Part shown: positions 30,596 through 32,176 of the stretch, one piece after another
How positions within the stretch are numbered: the first letter of the stretch is position 1
How the letters are laid out: the number at the start of each line of letters is the position of its first letter
Virus record (IMG/VR): IMGVR_UViG_3300020180_000084
Coordinates: 1-32,176 of that record
DNA from: a virus
Reading direction: 5' to 3' (one strand)
DNA length: 32,176 bases
Position numbers and translations under genes: made by a program
The notes under the pieces: generated by a model
Seen by the model: the letters and a program-made list of their open reading frames with translations, nothing else
What the model was told of the DNA's origin: nothing
Database searches by the model: none

Positions 30596-31951
30596 TTATC
30601 CCTTCTTTTTTGCTAGAGAGGCTAGTATGAGGCCAATAAGGTTATCGGTGTCTAGCATTTTACCGTCCTCGGTGTCTTTGACTACGTGCTTACCTAGTTC
30701 AGTACCCTCTACGTCTTGAGCCATGATGCCAACGCGTACGCCCTCTTGAGTGCCGGGTTTAGATGTATCTTTGTATTTAAACTTTTTACCGCCACTGGCT
30801 GCGGTAAAAAACTCCTCTAGCTCATCGTCAGAGATTCTAGATACGTCTTTCTTTTCTCTTTCATCTGACATTAGGGCCCCGGCTGCAGTCATTACCCCCT
30901 GCTTTTTTTGACCGATCGCTGCCTCTTTTTTGTCGGCACCGGCTTGAGCCGCTGCCCCGGCTTGAGTAAGTGCGCCCCCTCTGCCCTGCATCTTTGTTAC
31001 TTTATTGGCGAAGTCTTGCTGCGGGAGATCAATTTTTGCGCTGTTATTTTGGCTTATGTTTTTGTCGGAGTTACCTTGACGGCCCGCGAGGTTTGTTTTT
31101 GCTGCGTCCATGGCTGTATTTTTGTTAAACATGCCGGTTTCAAGCTTATTGCCTGCATTAAATTGACCCATTTGGTTGGTTGCGGCCGCATTAAACTCTT
31201 TATTATCGTTTAGGGTGCCGGCATTGAATTTAGAGATCGCGTCAAAGGCCTCGGCTCTCTGGGCGTTTTCTCCGAAGTCTTGGCCCCTGATAGCGCCGGC
31301 TAGCTGGCCGCCCTCACGCATAGCTTGCATTGATCTGTCCTGTGCCATGCCTGCTACGTCAAGGCCTTCTTGGGCTACTCGGTCGGTAGCGGCTTGGCTT
31401 GAATCTAGCTGGGCTAGGAGCTCCATGCCGGATCCGCCCATGCCTCTTTGCTGCATGCCTTGGAGTATGGCATCTCTACGGCCTTTATCGCCTGATGCTG
31501 CGCCGCTTGAGATTCTACTTAGGACGGCCCTATCGGATGCATTAAAGCCGCCGCCGTCTACTAGCTCGTTAAGCGCCCCAAGGCTTGCCATTTGATTTTC
31601 TTTTAACCTCGGGTCACCTTCGATATCGTCGAATGCTGTGCCGGAGACGGTGTCGGCGCCGGCAAGCCTAGCGTCTACATCCTCATATGTAACGTCCTCA
31701 CCTTGGTCTAGGTCGTTAAGCCAAGAATATTCGTCTAGGTCCGTCCCCTCTAGGTCAGGTGTTGAAAGACCGTCCCACTGTTTACGATTTTCTTCGGCGA
31801 TTTTATCGGCTTTGGCTTGGGCCTCATCTCCTGACGCGTCTAGCCAGGGGTTGGCACCGTCTAGGCCCTTGCCTATTACATCCCAGTTACCAAGGGCTCC
31901 TGTGGTGCCCTTGCCGCCTAAACCGCCTACTGAAAATTTCTTCTTTGCCAT
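30596..31951 (-). CDS. Internal-type virion protein with C-terminal S74 chaperone domain, 451 aa
   Basis: N-terminus is Gly/Lys-rich (MAKKKFSVGGLGGKGTTGAL). The middle is Gln/Ala/Met-rich (MQQRGMGGSGMELLAQLDSS, VAGMAQDRSMQAMREGGQLA), typical of phage internal or tail-tip proteins. The last 90 residues are an S74 domain: SDEREKKDVS with the Ser-Lys dyad (S362, K367), FKYKD, and VGIMAQDVEGTELGKHVV. Self-cleavage at S362 would release the chaperone after assembly. It shares the junction GGATAAACAAAATGGC with the 588-aa gene. Function beyond virion assembly is not clear. Confidence 0.83.
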   Translation of the reverse strand: MAKKKFSVGGLGGKGTTGALGNWDVIGKGLDGANPWLDASGDEAQAKADKIAEENRKQWDGLSTPDLEGTDLDEYSWLNDLDQGEDVTYEDVDARLAGADTVSGTAFDDIEGDPRLKENQMASLGALNELVDGGGFNASDRAVLSRISSGAASGDKGRRDAILQGMQQRGMGGSGMELLAQLDSSQAATDRVAQEGLDVAGMAQDRSMQAMREGGQLAGAIRGQDFGENAQRAEAFDAISKFNAGTLNDNKEFNAAATNQMGQFNAGNKLETGMFNKNTAMDAAKTNLAGRQGNSDKNISQNNSAKIDLPQQDFANKVTKMQGRGGALTQAGAAAQAGADKKEAAIGQKKQGVMTAAGALMSDEREKKDVSRISDDELEEFFTAASGGKKFKYKDTSKPGTQEGVRVGIMAQDVEGTELGKHVVKDTEDGKMLDTDNLIGLILASLAKKKG

Positions 31952-31956
31952 TTTGT

Positions 31957-32176
31957 TTATCCCAATAGTGATTTAATTTTTTTAGAAGATGGGAGGGCCT
32001 TTATCGGTGCTAAAGCTGCCTTCTTACTTAAAGGGGCCGCAGTAACAGCAACGCCCGGTGCAATGGCTTTTTTAGCTTCGGCGGTCACTGCCTTCTTAGG
32101 GTCTTGTTGTTGGTTATTTTTGCTGGCCGTCTTGATCACCTTAGGTGCGTTGACATTTTTAACCGCTGCGGCCAGC
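31957..32176 (-). CDS. C-terminal end of the 588-aa virion protein (gene continues from base 1674)
   Basis: This is the 3' part of the gene starting at 1674: bases 32050-32176 duplicate 1-127, and 31957-32049 complete it to the stop. The tail is basic and low-complexity (KKAVTAEAKKAIAPGVAVTA, then APIKALPSSKKIKSLLG), like histone-type DNA-binding tails. There is no separate gene start here; a GTG at 32139 is internal. Confidence 0.85.
   Translation of the reverse strand, partial: LAAAVKNVNAPKVIKTASKNNQQQDPKKAVTAEAKKAIAPGVAVTAAPLSKKAALAPIKALPSSKKIKSLLG
32050..32176. repeat. Right copy of 127-bp terminal direct repeat
   Basis: Identical to 1-127. See the left copy: joining the ends removes one copy and gives a 32,049-bp circle. 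Confidence 0.95.

Noticed and set aside
1-32176. CRISPR arrays, tRNA genes, insertion sequences
   Set aside because: No regularly spaced repeats, no cloverleaf-like T-arm patterns and no transposase motifs were noticed on reading.

Overview
The window is the complete genome of a small tailed bacteriophage, written as a linear contig of a circular molecule. Bases 1-127 recur exactly at 32050-32176, so the unit genome is 32,049 bp and one virion gene is split across the window ends. Gene content is podovirus-like: small and large terminase, portal, scaffold, coat, head-tail adaptor, a large nozzle-type protein, and large internal or ejection-type proteins, with no tape measure or tail sheath. 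The host is not identifiable. Two lipoproteins with lipoboxes and an exported serine protease suggest a diderm (Gram-negative) bacterium. No integrase, DNA polymerase, RNA polymerase or tRNA gene was seen.

Layout. (1) A 333-bp divergent control region (18465-18797) holds a perfect GTAAAC-N4-GTTTAC palindrome. Leftward from it run a replication-initiator-like winged-helix protein, an XRE/Cro-type regulator and a small unknown gene, ending at a terminator (about 16990). (2) The leftward virion operon continues through small unknown genes, TerS candidate, TerL, portal, scaffold, coat (followed by a strong terminator), two small head or decoration candidates, an S74-chaperoned fiber, adaptor, nozzle, a small tail protein, and four large internal-type proteins that wrap across the contig ends. 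Its last gene is an exported trypsin-fold (S1) serine protease, closed by a terminator at about 26185. (3) A second leftward unit (26095 to 21614) starts at a plausible sigma70-type promoter. It encodes a lipoprotein, an unknown protein, a C5-cytosine methyltransferase, a small gene with an apparent -1 frameshift, and a lysis cassette (holin candidate, lipoprotein, two single-span membrane proteins, M15 peptidase endolysin). (4) A rightward unit (18798-21539) carries eleven small early-type genes, several of them tiny membrane proteins, and converges on the endolysin.

The most interesting points are: the S1 protease at the end of the virion operon; a 245-codon open frame overprinting almost the whole methyltransferase gene and carrying its own family-like motifs; the foreign-looking composition of that gene and a 131-nt imperfect inverted repeat just downstream of it; a slippery A7 run that would restore a small gene by -1 frameshifting; and a rep-like gene plus repressor plus operator without an integrase, which leaves open a plasmid-like lifestyle.

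All functional calls are from motif reading and memory of families. No database search was run.
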